Shown here piece after piece: positions 1 to 6,564 of a stretch of 23,784 nucleotides of DNA; within the stretch, counting starts at the first letter, position 1, and every line of letters begins with the position of its first letter. The stretch lies in assembly GCA_937928385.1 (NCBI GenBank), contig CALEZD010000123.1, forward strand, positions 1 to 23,784. The letters run 5' to 3'. The DNA comes from an uncultured Bacteroidota bacterium. Lineage in GTDB: Bacteria; Bacteroidota; Bacteroidia; Chitinophagales; Chitinophagaceae. The notes below the pieces were generated by a model, which was not told where the DNA came from, did no database searches, and saw only the letters and a program-made list of their open reading frames with translations. A program made the translations under genes and the position numbers.

Positions 1-1
1 T

Positions 2-679
2 ACACACGAAATAGGAAAAGCCATTGCAGAAAAATTATTGGCCAATGGGTATGCTATTGCTATATGTGCACGTACAACTGCTGACATCGAAACATGTAAA
101 CAGGAATGGCAAACCCAATACCCCCGTGCTGTTATCATTGCCCAAACAGTTGACCTGGTTGACAAAAAACAGGTACAAAACTTTGCAGCTACAGTTATTA
201 ACAGCTTTGGCGAAATAGATATACTGGTGAACAATGCAGGGTTATTTCTTCCGGGACTAATAACAGATGAACCTGATGGGCAATTGGAAAGTATGATGGA
301 AATAAATGTTTACGGCGCATACTACCTTACCCGGGCAATACTGCCCTCTGTCAGCCAGAACGGCAAAGGCCATATATTCAATATATGCTCGGTAGCAGGC
401 CTGAAACCATATCTCAACTCAGGTTCCTACAGCATTACCAAATACGCCATGATGGGTTTTTCTGAAAATCTGCGACAAGAGCTTATGGATAGCAATATCA
501 GGGTTACAACTGTATGTCCGGGATTTACTTACAGCCGTTCGTGGGAAGGGATTGATATAGATACCAACCGCCTGATGAAAGCGGATGATGTGGCTGAAAT
601 GGTTTGGTCTGCATGTAGCTTATCCGCCAATACAGGCGTGGAAACGATTGTCATGCGCCCTGCAAAAGGCGATTTGTAA
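2..679 (+). CDS. Short-chain dehydrogenase/reductase (SDR), 5' truncated by window edge
   Basis: NAD(P)-dependent oxidoreductase of the classical SDR family, probably cytoplasmic; substrate unknown. The reading frame is open from base 2 and begins with T-H-E-I-G-K, the end of the TGxxxGIG cofactor loop, so only a few N-terminal codons are missing and the TTG at 38 is not the true start. The VNNAG motif follows, then the catalytic Ser (codon 389-391, ICSVAG), and the YxxxK pair at 428-442 (YSITK). After that comes VCPGF and a C-terminus ending MRPAKGDL. The catalytic tetrad therefore looks intact. The stop TAA is at 677-679. The next gene (BatD-like) starts 79 bp later. A degraded copy of this gene's last codons recurs at 2100-2125. 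The family call is secure; specific activity cannot be told. Confidence 0.93.
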   Translation, partial: THEIGKAIAEKLLANGYAIAICARTTADIETCKQEWQTQYPRAVIIAQTVDLVDKKQVQNFAATVINSFGEIDILVNNAGLFLPGLITDEPDGQLESMMEINVYGAYYLTRAILPSVSQNGKGHIFNICSVAGLKPYLNSGSYSITKYAMMGFSENLRQELMDSNIRVTTVCPGFTYSRSWEGIDIDTNRLMKADDVAEMVWSACSLSANTGVETIVMRPAKGDL

Positions 680-710
680 GTTTTTTAACAGTGCTTTTAC
701 CCCTTAGCAA
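654..710 (+). repeat. Direct repeat copy 1: SDR 3' end plus batD leader
   Basis: 57 bp that recur at 2100-2156, with 9 mismatches by my base-by-base count (about 84% identity) and a fixed offset of 1446 bp. It covers the last SDR codons, the stop, an exactly conserved 19-bp core running from 679 to 697, and the start of the spacer before the first batD-like gene. Confidence 0.9.
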
Positions 711-758
711 AAACAGGCATGCATAGCTTAAATCCTTAATTTAATACTTCATTTCCGG

Positions 759-2087
759 ATGAGCCGATTATTCAAGAGAATACTGTTTATTTTTCTGTTA
801 CCAATGACAGTAGCAGGAGTTTTAAACGGCAACGCGCAGGAAATAATATTTACTGCGAAAGCCAGCTCGACAAAGGTAAAACTACAAGATTCCGTATGGG
901 TACACTACACGATAGAAAATCTTTACCAGCCGAAAACATTAGCTCCCAAACCTGAAATCAGGTTAAACTTTGATGTGGTCGGCGGGCCATACCAAAGTAA
1001 TGACAAAGCAAGTATGTCTTCAGATAGTACATTTTGGGTCAGAACTTTGACCATTTCTTATCTTTTGAAGCCTAAAAGAGCAGGAAAACTTACAATACCT
1101 ATGGCTATTGCTGAAGACATTAACGGCAATACTTACGAGTCAAATAATGTATCTATAGAAGTAATAGATAACGGTAACCTCATCAAAAAAAAATCGACAA
1201 TTGATGATTTGGAAACAGGCAATAATAGATCGGATAGTAACTTATTAGAAACCGGCAATGGCATGTTGGATAGCAACTTGTTTATTAAAGTTGCTGCCAG
1301 TAAGGACAAAGTGTATAAACGCGAACAGGTAATAGTCACATATAAGTTATACGCCCACGTGCCTATAGACGTGAATATAGATAAATTACCTTTATTCAAT
1401 GATTTCATAAAACAGGAATTTGAAAAACCACAAGGAAAAATCAAACCAGAAATTGAATCATATAATGGCAAGAATTACCAGGTTTTCACTTTGATGAAAT
1501 TTGCATTATACCCTGTTAAGGTCGGCATATTGAAGCTTAACACAATGGAAGCCAAAGGCATAATGCGCCTAAACGAAAGGGAATCAATCCCTGGAGATAT
1601 TTCACAAAATAGTTCTTATAAAAGCCCATCGTACAGGGACGTACGTGTACACCTTAAGAGCTTGCCTCATACAATAGAAGTACTATCGCACCCTCCGGAT
1701 AACTTGCCTTACTATGCATATACTGGAGCGGTGGGCAGCTTTAATATTACCGGTAATACCGACAAAATAACATATAAAATAAATGAGAGTATCAATTTTG
1801 AGCTTATAATACAAGGAGATGGTGAACTGAAATTAATTCACCCACCTCGGCTAAAGCTTCCCAGTGGGTTGATCTCGAAAAATCAGACTATTACTGATTC
1901 TTCTGAGTTTCATGATATACCTATACATAACATAAAGAAAATAATTTATACCATTTCTGCGAATAAAGCGGGAGAATATAGCATACCACCAATAACATTT
2001 AACTACTTTAATCCTCAAACCGGCAAACATGAAACCACTGCTACAAAACCAATAAAACTCAGCATCATTCATGACCAGGTTAAATGA
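759..2087 (+). CDS. Truncated BatD paralogue (secreted, no C-terminal membrane anchor)
   Basis: 442-aa paralogue of the complete BatD encoded just downstream. It has a signal peptide (residues 1-26, NAQ/E cleavage region). The beta-rich BatD ectodomain follows, with shared blocks such as VGGPYQS, KPKRAGKLTIP, NLFIKV, YQVFTL, YRDV, YTGAVG and FNYFNPQTGK. It stops where full-length BatD goes on to its transmembrane helix and cytoplasmic tail, so the product should be free in the periplasm. It lacks both DPF-rich stretches of BatD. Its linker instead holds a 12-residue imperfect tandem repeat (1209-1280). Base composition and codons look more AT-rich than in the full copy. The ORF is intact and without frameshifts, so it may be expressed. 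The Bat proteins are associated with aerotolerance in Bacteroides; a role for this copy is inferred only from homology. Confidence 0.82.
   Translation: MSRLFKRILFIFLLPMTVAGVLNGNAQEIIFTAKASSTKVKLQDSVWVHYTIENLYQPKTLAPKPEIRLNFDVVGGPYQSNDKASMSSDSTFWVRTLTISYLLKPKRAGKLTIPMAIAEDINGNTYESNNVSIEVIDNGNLIKKKSTIDDLETGNNRSDSNLLETGNGMLDSNLFIKVAASKDKVYKREQVIVTYKLYAHVPIDVNIDKLPLFNDFIKQEFEKPQGKIKPEIESYNGKNYQVFTLMKFALYPVKVGILKLNTMEAKGIMRLNERESIPGDISQNSSYKSPSYRDVRVHLKSLPHTIEVLSHPPDNLPYYAYTGAVGSFNITGNTDKITYKINESINFELIIQGDGELKLIHPPRLKLPSGLISKNQTITDSSEFHDIPIHNIKKIIYTISANKAGEYSIPPITFNYFNPQTGKHETTATKPIKLSIIHDQVK
1209..1280 (+). repeat. 36-bp imperfect tandem repeat (x2) inside truncated batD copy
   Basis: Two in-frame units, 1209-1244 and 1245-1280, encode LETGNNRSDSNL and LETGNGMLDSNL. 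They sit where full-length BatD has its Gln/Arg-rich linker, just before the conserved LFIKV strand. This is probably a local slippage duplication in a flexible linker. Confidence 0.75.
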
Positions 2088-2099
2088 TATGCAATCCAC

Positions 2100-2156
2100 T
2101 GCCCCCCGCAAAATGCAATTTGTGAGTTTTTTAACAGTGCTTTAACCCATCTGCAA
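2100..2156 (+). repeat. Direct repeat copy 2: fossil SDR tail and leader before full-length batD
   Basis: Second copy of the 654-710 repeat. Read in the SDR frame it gives LPPAKCNL-stop, against MRPAKGDL-stop in the real gene, so it is a decayed SDR C-terminus with the stop kept (TGA at 2123-2125). It has no start of its own and is not a gene. Homology fades just left of 2100, soon after the truncated batD stop at 2087, which places the duplication junction at about 2088-2099. Confidence 0.88.
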
Positions 2157-2180
2157 CATACAGGGGCAACACTTAGGTTA

Positions 2181-2188
2181 TAATTTTG
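2181..2188 (+). promoter_or_regulatory. Possible -7 element (TAATTTTG) for full-length batD
   Basis: Matches the Bacteroidota -7 consensus TAnnTTTG. No good TTG element is seen about 20 bases upstream. Transcription from here would give a very short leader before the ATG at 2201. The first batD copy has no equivalent match. Confidence 0.35.
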
Positions 2189-2200
2189 TGTATTGTAAAT

Positions 2201-4183
2201 ATGAGGTTCAATAAACACATATCCGTTTGCTTATTGCTGCTGCTGCTACTGCTCACCCTCACAGGTGTACCTTCTTCCTATGCACAGGAAGTAGTTTTTT
2301 CAGCAGCAGCCAGTGCCGGCAAAATTGGTATTGAAGACCAGGTACAGGTACAGTACACCATACGCGATGCACAAGACCTGCGTACCTTGGGGCCAAAACA
2401 GGAAATCAATAACGATTTTCATATTGTAGGTGGCCCTTACCAAAGTTCCGGTTCAAATGTTTCTATTGTCAATGGCAAGATGACCCAATCTCAAAGCCTG
2501 ACGGTAACCTATATATTGCAGCCAAAACGAAAAGGTAAACTGACAGTACCCGCCGCGGTAGCAAAAGACGGGAAAGGAGATGTTTATCAATCCAACAGTA
2601 TAACGCTGGAAGTGGTAGAAGGAAGCCTGGCACAGCAGAGGCAGCAACAAAGAGGACAGGATCCGTTTGCTGACGACCCCTTTGAAGCCATCATCCGCCA
2701 GCGCCAACGCCAGATGCAGGCATTGCAACAACAAAGGCAGCAGCAACGCCAGGCTGAACCTGAGCCTGCAGATGTAAACCTGGACAAAGACCTGTTTATA
2801 AAGGTGGTGGTGGATAAGAGCAAAGTATATGTGGGCGAGCAAATAACCGCTACATACAAACTATACGCCCGCCTGCCCATGAATGTAGCTATATCAAAAC
2901 TACCATCACTCAATGGTTTCTGGACACAGGATTTTGATATGCCGGGTGGCAAAATAACCCCGGTAGAAGAAATAGTGAACGGGCAACGCTACCAGGTATT
3001 TACCCTGAAAAAATCAGCACTGTTTCCCCAGCAACACGGCACATTGGAACTGGACCCCGCCGAAGCAGAAGGCGTAGCACGTATAGTGCAAAAAAACAAA
3101 CAACGTGACCCGTTTTTCGACGACCCGTTTTTCAACAGCTTCTTCATGGACGACCCTTTTGCAGATGAGTTTTTCGGCAGAACTGCTTACCGTGACGTGA
3201 AAGTAAAACTGAAAAGCAAGCCGGTAAAAATAGAAGTATTGCCTGTGCCGGAAGAAGGCAAGCCGGAATCTTATACAGGTGCTGTAGGAAATTTCACCGT
3301 AACCGCGGGTATAGATAAAACCGAAATAACCACCGATGATATAGCTAACTTCAAACTGGTAATAAATGGCAGTGGCAATATCAAATTAATAGAAGCGCCT
3401 GTGCTTAAATTACCTAATGGCCTCACCGCTTTTGACCCCCTGGTTGTTGATACCATCACAGGACGTACCACCACCATCAGCGGCAGCAAAACCATTACTT
3501 ACCCTATATCACCGCGCACACCGGGCGAGTATAATATCCCATCGCTCTCTTTTACCTACTTCAACCCACAGTCGGGCAAATATGTAACCATAAACACCAA
3601 CCCGGCAAAGCTGCATGTAAAACCGGGAGACAATTATACCGCAGGCAATACACGAACCGCTCGCACAGATATCCATAATATTCATACCCAACCTATCGGT
3701 GAACTGAAAGCCAGGCCTAAACCATTGATACTTTCTCCCGGATACTGGTCGGCTTATGCCTTGCCGCTCATGGCGTTTTTAGGATTGCTGGTATGGAGAA
3801 GACGTGAAGAAGAATTATCAAAAGACAGTGTGCTGTTGCGCACACGCAGGGCAAATAAGATAGCCTTAAAAAGGTTGGCAACAGCTCAAAAACTGCTGCA
3901 GAAAAACGAACGTACCCCCTTCTACGAAGAGATATCAAAAGCTATATGGCTCTACCTGAGCGACAAATTGAGCATCCCCTTATCTTCATTATCCAAAGAA
4001 AATGTGTGGGATGCGTTGAACAGCCGTGATATAGACAGGCAACTACAGCACCAACTGGAACAAGTAATGACCGAATGCGAAACTGCTTTGTATGCAGGCA
4101 CTGGAGGTACGCAGCAAATGAACAGCACGTATAACGAAGCTGTAACTATTATCAGTAAACTGGAAGAAGCATTTAAATCATGA
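2201..4183 (+). CDS. batD: BatD family aerotolerance protein, full length
   Basis: 660-aa membrane-anchored periplasmic protein of the BatD family, part of the Bat (Bacteroides aerotolerance) set; its biochemical function is not known. Signal peptide 1-29 (Leu-rich core, YAQ/E). The beta-rich ectodomain contains a Gln/Arg-rich linker at about 144-195 with DPFADDPF, and a second stretch at about 303-330 with repeated DPF units. One transmembrane helix lies at about 515-535 (starting YWSAYALPL), followed by RRR and a basic/helical cytoplasmic tail. I chose the ATG at 2201 over the upstream in-frame TTG at 2186, because MRFNK leads directly into the hydrophobic core. The stop overlaps the start of the next gene (ATGA, 4180-4183), which suggests translational coupling. 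batA/batB-like VWA genes are not in the window. Confidence 0.88.
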   Translation: MRFNKHISVCLLLLLLLLTLTGVPSSYAQEVVFSAAASAGKIGIEDQVQVQYTIRDAQDLRTLGPKQEINNDFHIVGGPYQSSGSNVSIVNGKMTQSQSLTVTYILQPKRKGKLTVPAAVAKDGKGDVYQSNSITLEVVEGSLAQQRQQQRGQDPFADDPFEAIIRQRQRQMQALQQQRQQQRQAEPEPADVNLDKDLFIKVVVDKSKVYVGEQITATYKLYARLPMNVAISKLPSLNGFWTQDFDMPGGKITPVEEIVNGQRYQVFTLKKSALFPQQHGTLELDPAEAEGVARIVQKNKQRDPFFDDPFFNSFFMDDPFADEFFGRTAYRDVKVKLKSKPVKIEVLPVPEEGKPESYTGAVGNFTVTAGIDKTEITTDDIANFKLVINGSGNIKLIEAPVLKLPNGLTAFDPLVVDTITGRTTTISGSKTITYPISPRTPGEYNIPSLSFTYFNPQSGKYVTINTNPAKLHVKPGDNYTAGNTRTARTDIHNIHTQPIGELKARPKPLILSPGYWSAYALPLMAFLGLLVWRRREEELSKDSVLLRTRRANKIALKRLATAQKLLQKNERTPFYEEISKAIWLYLSDKLSIPLSSLSKENVWDALNSRDIDRQLQHQLEQVMTECETALYAGTGGTQQMNSTYNEAVTIISKLEEAFKS

Positions 4184-4932
4184 ACAAACAGTGGCTACTC
4201 AGTTGCATAGCTGTCTTTATATTTTCTGCCGCAATTGCGCAGGAAGGCTATAGTTCGTGGTGGCAAAAAGGCAATAGTTATTATCAGCAAAAAAATTACG
4301 ATAGCGCTGCCTTATGCTACCAGAAAATAGCAGATTCTGAGCCCGGCAATGCAGAGGTTTACTATAACCTGGGCAATGCATATTACAGGTTAAACAATAT
4401 CGGCGGCGCTATACTCAATTACGAACGCGTACTAAAGCTTGAGCCGCACCACCAACAGGCTACTGACAACCTGTACCTGGCGCAAAGCCGTATCAACAAC
4501 AGGATACAGGAAATACCGCAGATATTCTTTTTAAGGTGGTGGAATAGCATAACAAGAACCAGCCTGGCTAATATATATGCAATCATTGCAGTTATACTCT
4601 TTCTCGCAGTATTAGCCTATATAATTGCAAGGCAGGTAAAAGCCATACAATATACCGCCCCGACGCAACTTACGGTGGGTATCATCGCCTTATGCGTTAT
4701 TTTCCTTGCATTAGGTATTGCATCTGCTCAAAAAGCGGTGGCTTCTGACAATGCTGTGGTAATGCAGGATGGCTCGCCCCTGATGGTGCAACCCAAATAT
4801 GGCAAATCGCAAAGCCAGGTACCCGAAGGCACTAAAGTGCGTATATGCAACGAGAAGGCAGGATGGTACGAAGTAACATTGCCGGACGGCAGAACGGGTT
4901 GGTTGGAAAATACATCTGTGGCCAAAATTTAG
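4180..4932 (+). CDS. batE: BatE-like TPR protein with C-terminal bacterial SH3 domain
   Basis: 250-aa protein of the Bat cluster. It has a signal peptide (1-20, AIA/Q) and two or three TPR units at about 24-106 (GNSYYQQKNYDSAALCYQKI, then YYNLGNAYYRLNNIGGAILNYERVL). Two transmembrane helices follow at about 131-150 and 164-183. A C-terminal SH3b-like domain at about 188-249 has the pattern SPLMVQP, VPEGTKV, GWYEV, DGRTGWL. The four-base overlap with batD points to coupled synthesis in one operon. The TPRs probably mediate protein contacts in the periplasm, and SH3b domains often bind cell-wall peptides; both roles are inferred. The symbol follows the usual position after batD and the architecture, so it is less certain than the family. 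Confidence 0.8.
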   Translation: MNKQWLLSCIAVFIFSAAIAQEGYSSWWQKGNSYYQQKNYDSAALCYQKIADSEPGNAEVYYNLGNAYYRLNNIGGAILNYERVLKLEPHHQQATDNLYLAQSRINNRIQEIPQIFFLRWWNSITRTSLANIYAIIAVILFLAVLAYIIARQVKAIQYTAPTQLTVGIIALCVIFLALGIASAQKAVASDNAVVMQDGSPLMVQPKYGKSQSQVPEGTKVRICNEKAGWYEVTLPDGRTGWLENTSVAKI

Positions 4933-4953
4933 CGGCTTTTCATTCTTTTTTTG

Positions 4954-4961
4954 TTGGTTTG
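4954..4961 (+). promoter_or_regulatory. Weak -7-like element (TTGGTTTG) before the deacetylase gene
   Basis: Seven of eight positions would fit if the second base were A (consensus TAnnTTTG). Its last G is five bases before the ATG at 4967, exactly the spacing seen at 15900/15906. No matching upstream TTG at about 20 bases. Confidence 0.2.
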
Positions 4962-4966
4962 CATAT

Positions 4967-5599
4967 ATGGCATACCGGGTAAAGACCCCCTGGATATTAA
5001 GCAAAGTGCTGTTCAACCGCCTGGTATGGAAAATGCCTGCGGGTGACAGGCCGCTTGTCTACCTGACATTCGATGATGGGCCACACCCTATCGCCACGCC
5101 CTTTGTACTGGAACAACTGGCAAAATATGATGCTAAAGCCACCTTCTTCTGCATTGGGAAAAACGTACAGGAGCATCCCGGCATATATAACGACATCATT
5201 CAACAGGGGCATAATATAGGCAACCATACGCATAATCACCTGAACGGTTGGTTCACCACTAAAGACAAGTACATACAAGATGTTCAACAGGCGGAGCAGC
5301 ATATAAACAGCCGCATATTCAGGCCGCCCTACGGCAGGATACGCCGTGGGCAAATCAACGCGCTGATAAATCGTGAAAACCCGTACAAAATCTATATGTG
5401 GGACGTATTAAGTGCTGACTTTGATACAGCCATATCACCTGAACAATGCCTGGACAATGTCCTGGATCATACTGTACCCGGCAGTATTGTCGTTTTTCAC
5501 GATAGTCAAAAGGCATGGGACAGGATGAGTTATGTCTTGCCAAAACTGCTGGAACATTGCGTAAACAATAACTGGAAATTAGAAGCATTACCGCAATAA
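4967..5599 (+). CDS. Polysaccharide deacetylase family protein (NodB homology domain)
   Basis: 210-aa carbohydrate esterase 4-type enzyme, expected to remove acetyl groups from N-acetylated sugars in peptidoglycan or another glycan. The family motifs are all present. TFDDGP at 34-39 supplies catalytic-base D36 and metal ligand D37. The metal-binding histidines H87 and H91 lie in NHTHNH. RPPYGR is at 119-124, and VVFHDS holds H178. There is no convincing signal peptide: the N-terminus MAYRVKTPWILSKVLF is only weakly hydrophobic, so it may be cytoplasmic or peripherally attached. It starts 34 bp after the BatE-like gene, and the TatD gene follows after two bases. The fold and chemistry are well supported; the substrate is not. 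Confidence 0.9.
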   Translation: MAYRVKTPWILSKVLFNRLVWKMPAGDRPLVYLTFDDGPHPIATPFVLEQLAKYDAKATFFCIGKNVQEHPGIYNDIIQQGHNIGNHTHNHLNGWFTTKDKYIQDVQQAEQHINSRIFRPPYGRIRRGQINALINRENPYKIYMWDVLSADFDTAISPEQCLDNVLDHTVPGSIVVFHDSQKAWDRMSYVLPKLLEHCVNNNWKLEALPQ

Positions 5600-5601
5600 C
5601 A

Positions 5602-6372
5602 ATGATATTTACAGATACACATACACATCTCTACGACGAGCAATTGGCTACAGACGAAGCTGAAATGATACAACGGGCATTGGATGCGGGGGTGAATAAA
5701 ATGTATATGCCCAACTGCGACAGTACTACAATTGATAGCATGATGCGTATCGCGGCAGCCCATCCTCAGCACTGCTACCCTATGATGGGGCTACACCCTT
5801 GTTATGTAAAGGACCATTACAAAGAAGAACTGGATATAGTAGCCGGGCACTTAGCCACAGGCAATTTTTATGCTGTAGGCGAAATTGGGCTGGACTACTA
5901 CTGGGACCTGGCATTCAAATCACAGCAAATTGAAGCTTTTGAGCAGCAGATAGACTGGGCATTGCAATACAAGCTGCCTATAGTCATTCATAGCCGCGAG
6001 TCGTTGCAGGACTGTATAGATATAGTGAAGCAAAAACAAAACGGCACTTTAAAAGGGATATTCCACTGCTTTAGCGGCAATGAGCAGGAAGCGCAGGAGA
6101 TTGTTAAATTAGGCTTGTTCCTGGGCATAGGCGGTGTACTCACCTTCAAAAACAGTAAACTGCCGGAAGCGATAAAAAACATCAGCCTGGATAATATCGT
6201 ATTGGAAACGGACGCCCCTTACCTGGCACCAGCCCCCTACCGCGGCAAGCGTAACGAGAGCAGTTACATACCCATTATAGCTGAAAAACTGGCTGAGATA
6301 AAGCAGGTATCTATAGAAGAGATAGCTGCGCTAACCACCAGCAATGCCGATAAAATCTTCGGCAGGCAATAA
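5602..6372 (+). CDS. TatD family metal-dependent DNase/hydrolase
   Basis: 256-aa TatD/YcfH-type hydrolase with a TIM barrel and two metals; relatives act as 3'-5' deoxyribonucleases or deacylases. Metal-binding residues can be placed: H7 and H9 in DTHTHLYD, E94 in GEIGLDYYWD, H130 in IVIHSRES, H155 in GIFHCFSG, and D204 in LETDAPYLAP. The length is normal for the family, and the protein is cytoplasmic with no signal peptide. The start ATG is two bases after the deacetylase stop, so the two are probably co-transcribed. tRNA-Ser follows 30 bp after the stop. Confidence 0.93.
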   Translation: MIFTDTHTHLYDEQLATDEAEMIQRALDAGVNKMYMPNCDSTTIDSMMRIAAAHPQHCYPMMGLHPCYVKDHYKEELDIVAGHLATGNFYAVGEIGLDYYWDLAFKSQQIEAFEQQIDWALQYKLPIVIHSRESLQDCIDIVKQKQNGTLKGIFHCFSGNEQEAQEIVKLGLFLGIGGVLTFKNSKLPEAIKNISLDNIVLETDAPYLAPAPYRGKRNESSYIPIIAEKLAEIKQVSIEEIAALTTSNADKIFGRQ

Positions 6373-6384
6373 TTATTTTTTGTT

Positions 6385-6392
6385 TAGATTTG
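6385..6392 (+). promoter_or_regulatory. -7 promoter element (TAGATTTG) for tRNA-Ser
   Basis: Exact match to TAnnTTTG, followed by CA as at other promoters here. It would start transcription about 5 bases before the mature tRNA 5' end at 6403. No clear TTG element lies 20 bases upstream, where the TatD coding end sits. Confidence 0.55.
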
Positions 6393-6402
6393 CATCCCTT
6401 CC

Positions 6403-6491
6403 GGAGAGATGCTCGAGTGGTTGAAGAGGCACGCCTGGAAAGTGTGTATACCTGTCAAAGGGTATCCAGGGTTCGAATCCCTGTCTCTCCG
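6403..6491 (+). tRNA. tRNA-Ser (anticodon GGA)
   Basis: Cloverleaf built by hand. The 7-bp acceptor stem GGAGAGA (6403-6409) pairs with TCTCTCC (6484-6490), with discriminator G6491. The anticodon stem is 6430-6434/6442-6446 and its loop CTGGAAA contains GGA at 6437-6439. A long class II variable arm (about 6447-6465, TACC/GGTA) is typical of tRNA-Ser. The T stem CAGGG/CCCTG encloses the TTCGAAT loop. It reads UCC and UCU codons. CCA is not encoded (the next bases are CCT). Confidence 0.97.
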
Positions 6492-6513
6492 CCTTTTTAT
6501 TGTCCAAAAATAC

Positions 6514-6545
6514 AAGAGCCGCTACAAACTGTAGCGGCTCTTTAT
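6514..6545. terminator. Bidirectional rho-independent terminator between tRNA-Ser and rpoC
   Basis: A perfect 13-bp stem (AAGAGCCGCTACA at 6514-6526, its complement at 6530-6542) with a 3-base loop AAC. It is followed by TTTATCTTT on the + strand, and by a T-rich tract (complement of ccaaaaata) on the - strand. It ends the + strand tRNA/TatD transcript and the convergent rpoBC transcript, whose stop lies about 20 bp to the right. Confidence 0.88.
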
Positions 6546-6564
6546 CTTTCAACCTGTTGACAGG

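Noticed and set aside
1209..1280. CRISPR-like or VNTR array
   Set aside because: Only two adjacent 36-bp units, in frame within a gene, and with no spacers.
2186..2200. TTG start five codons upstream for full-length BatD
   Set aside because: The ATG at 2201 gives a better signal peptide start, and the TTG is part of the TAATTTTG promoter-like element.
2453..2952. Long - strand frames opposite the batD linker
   Set aside because: They come from the Gln/Arg-rich repeat coding region read backwards (Cys/Leu-rich nonsense) and have no independent support.
6403..6545. tRNA-Ser as an integration site for a mobile element
   Set aside because: No integrase, no direct repeat of the tRNA 3' end and no foreign genes nearby; ordinary terminator and rpoC follow.
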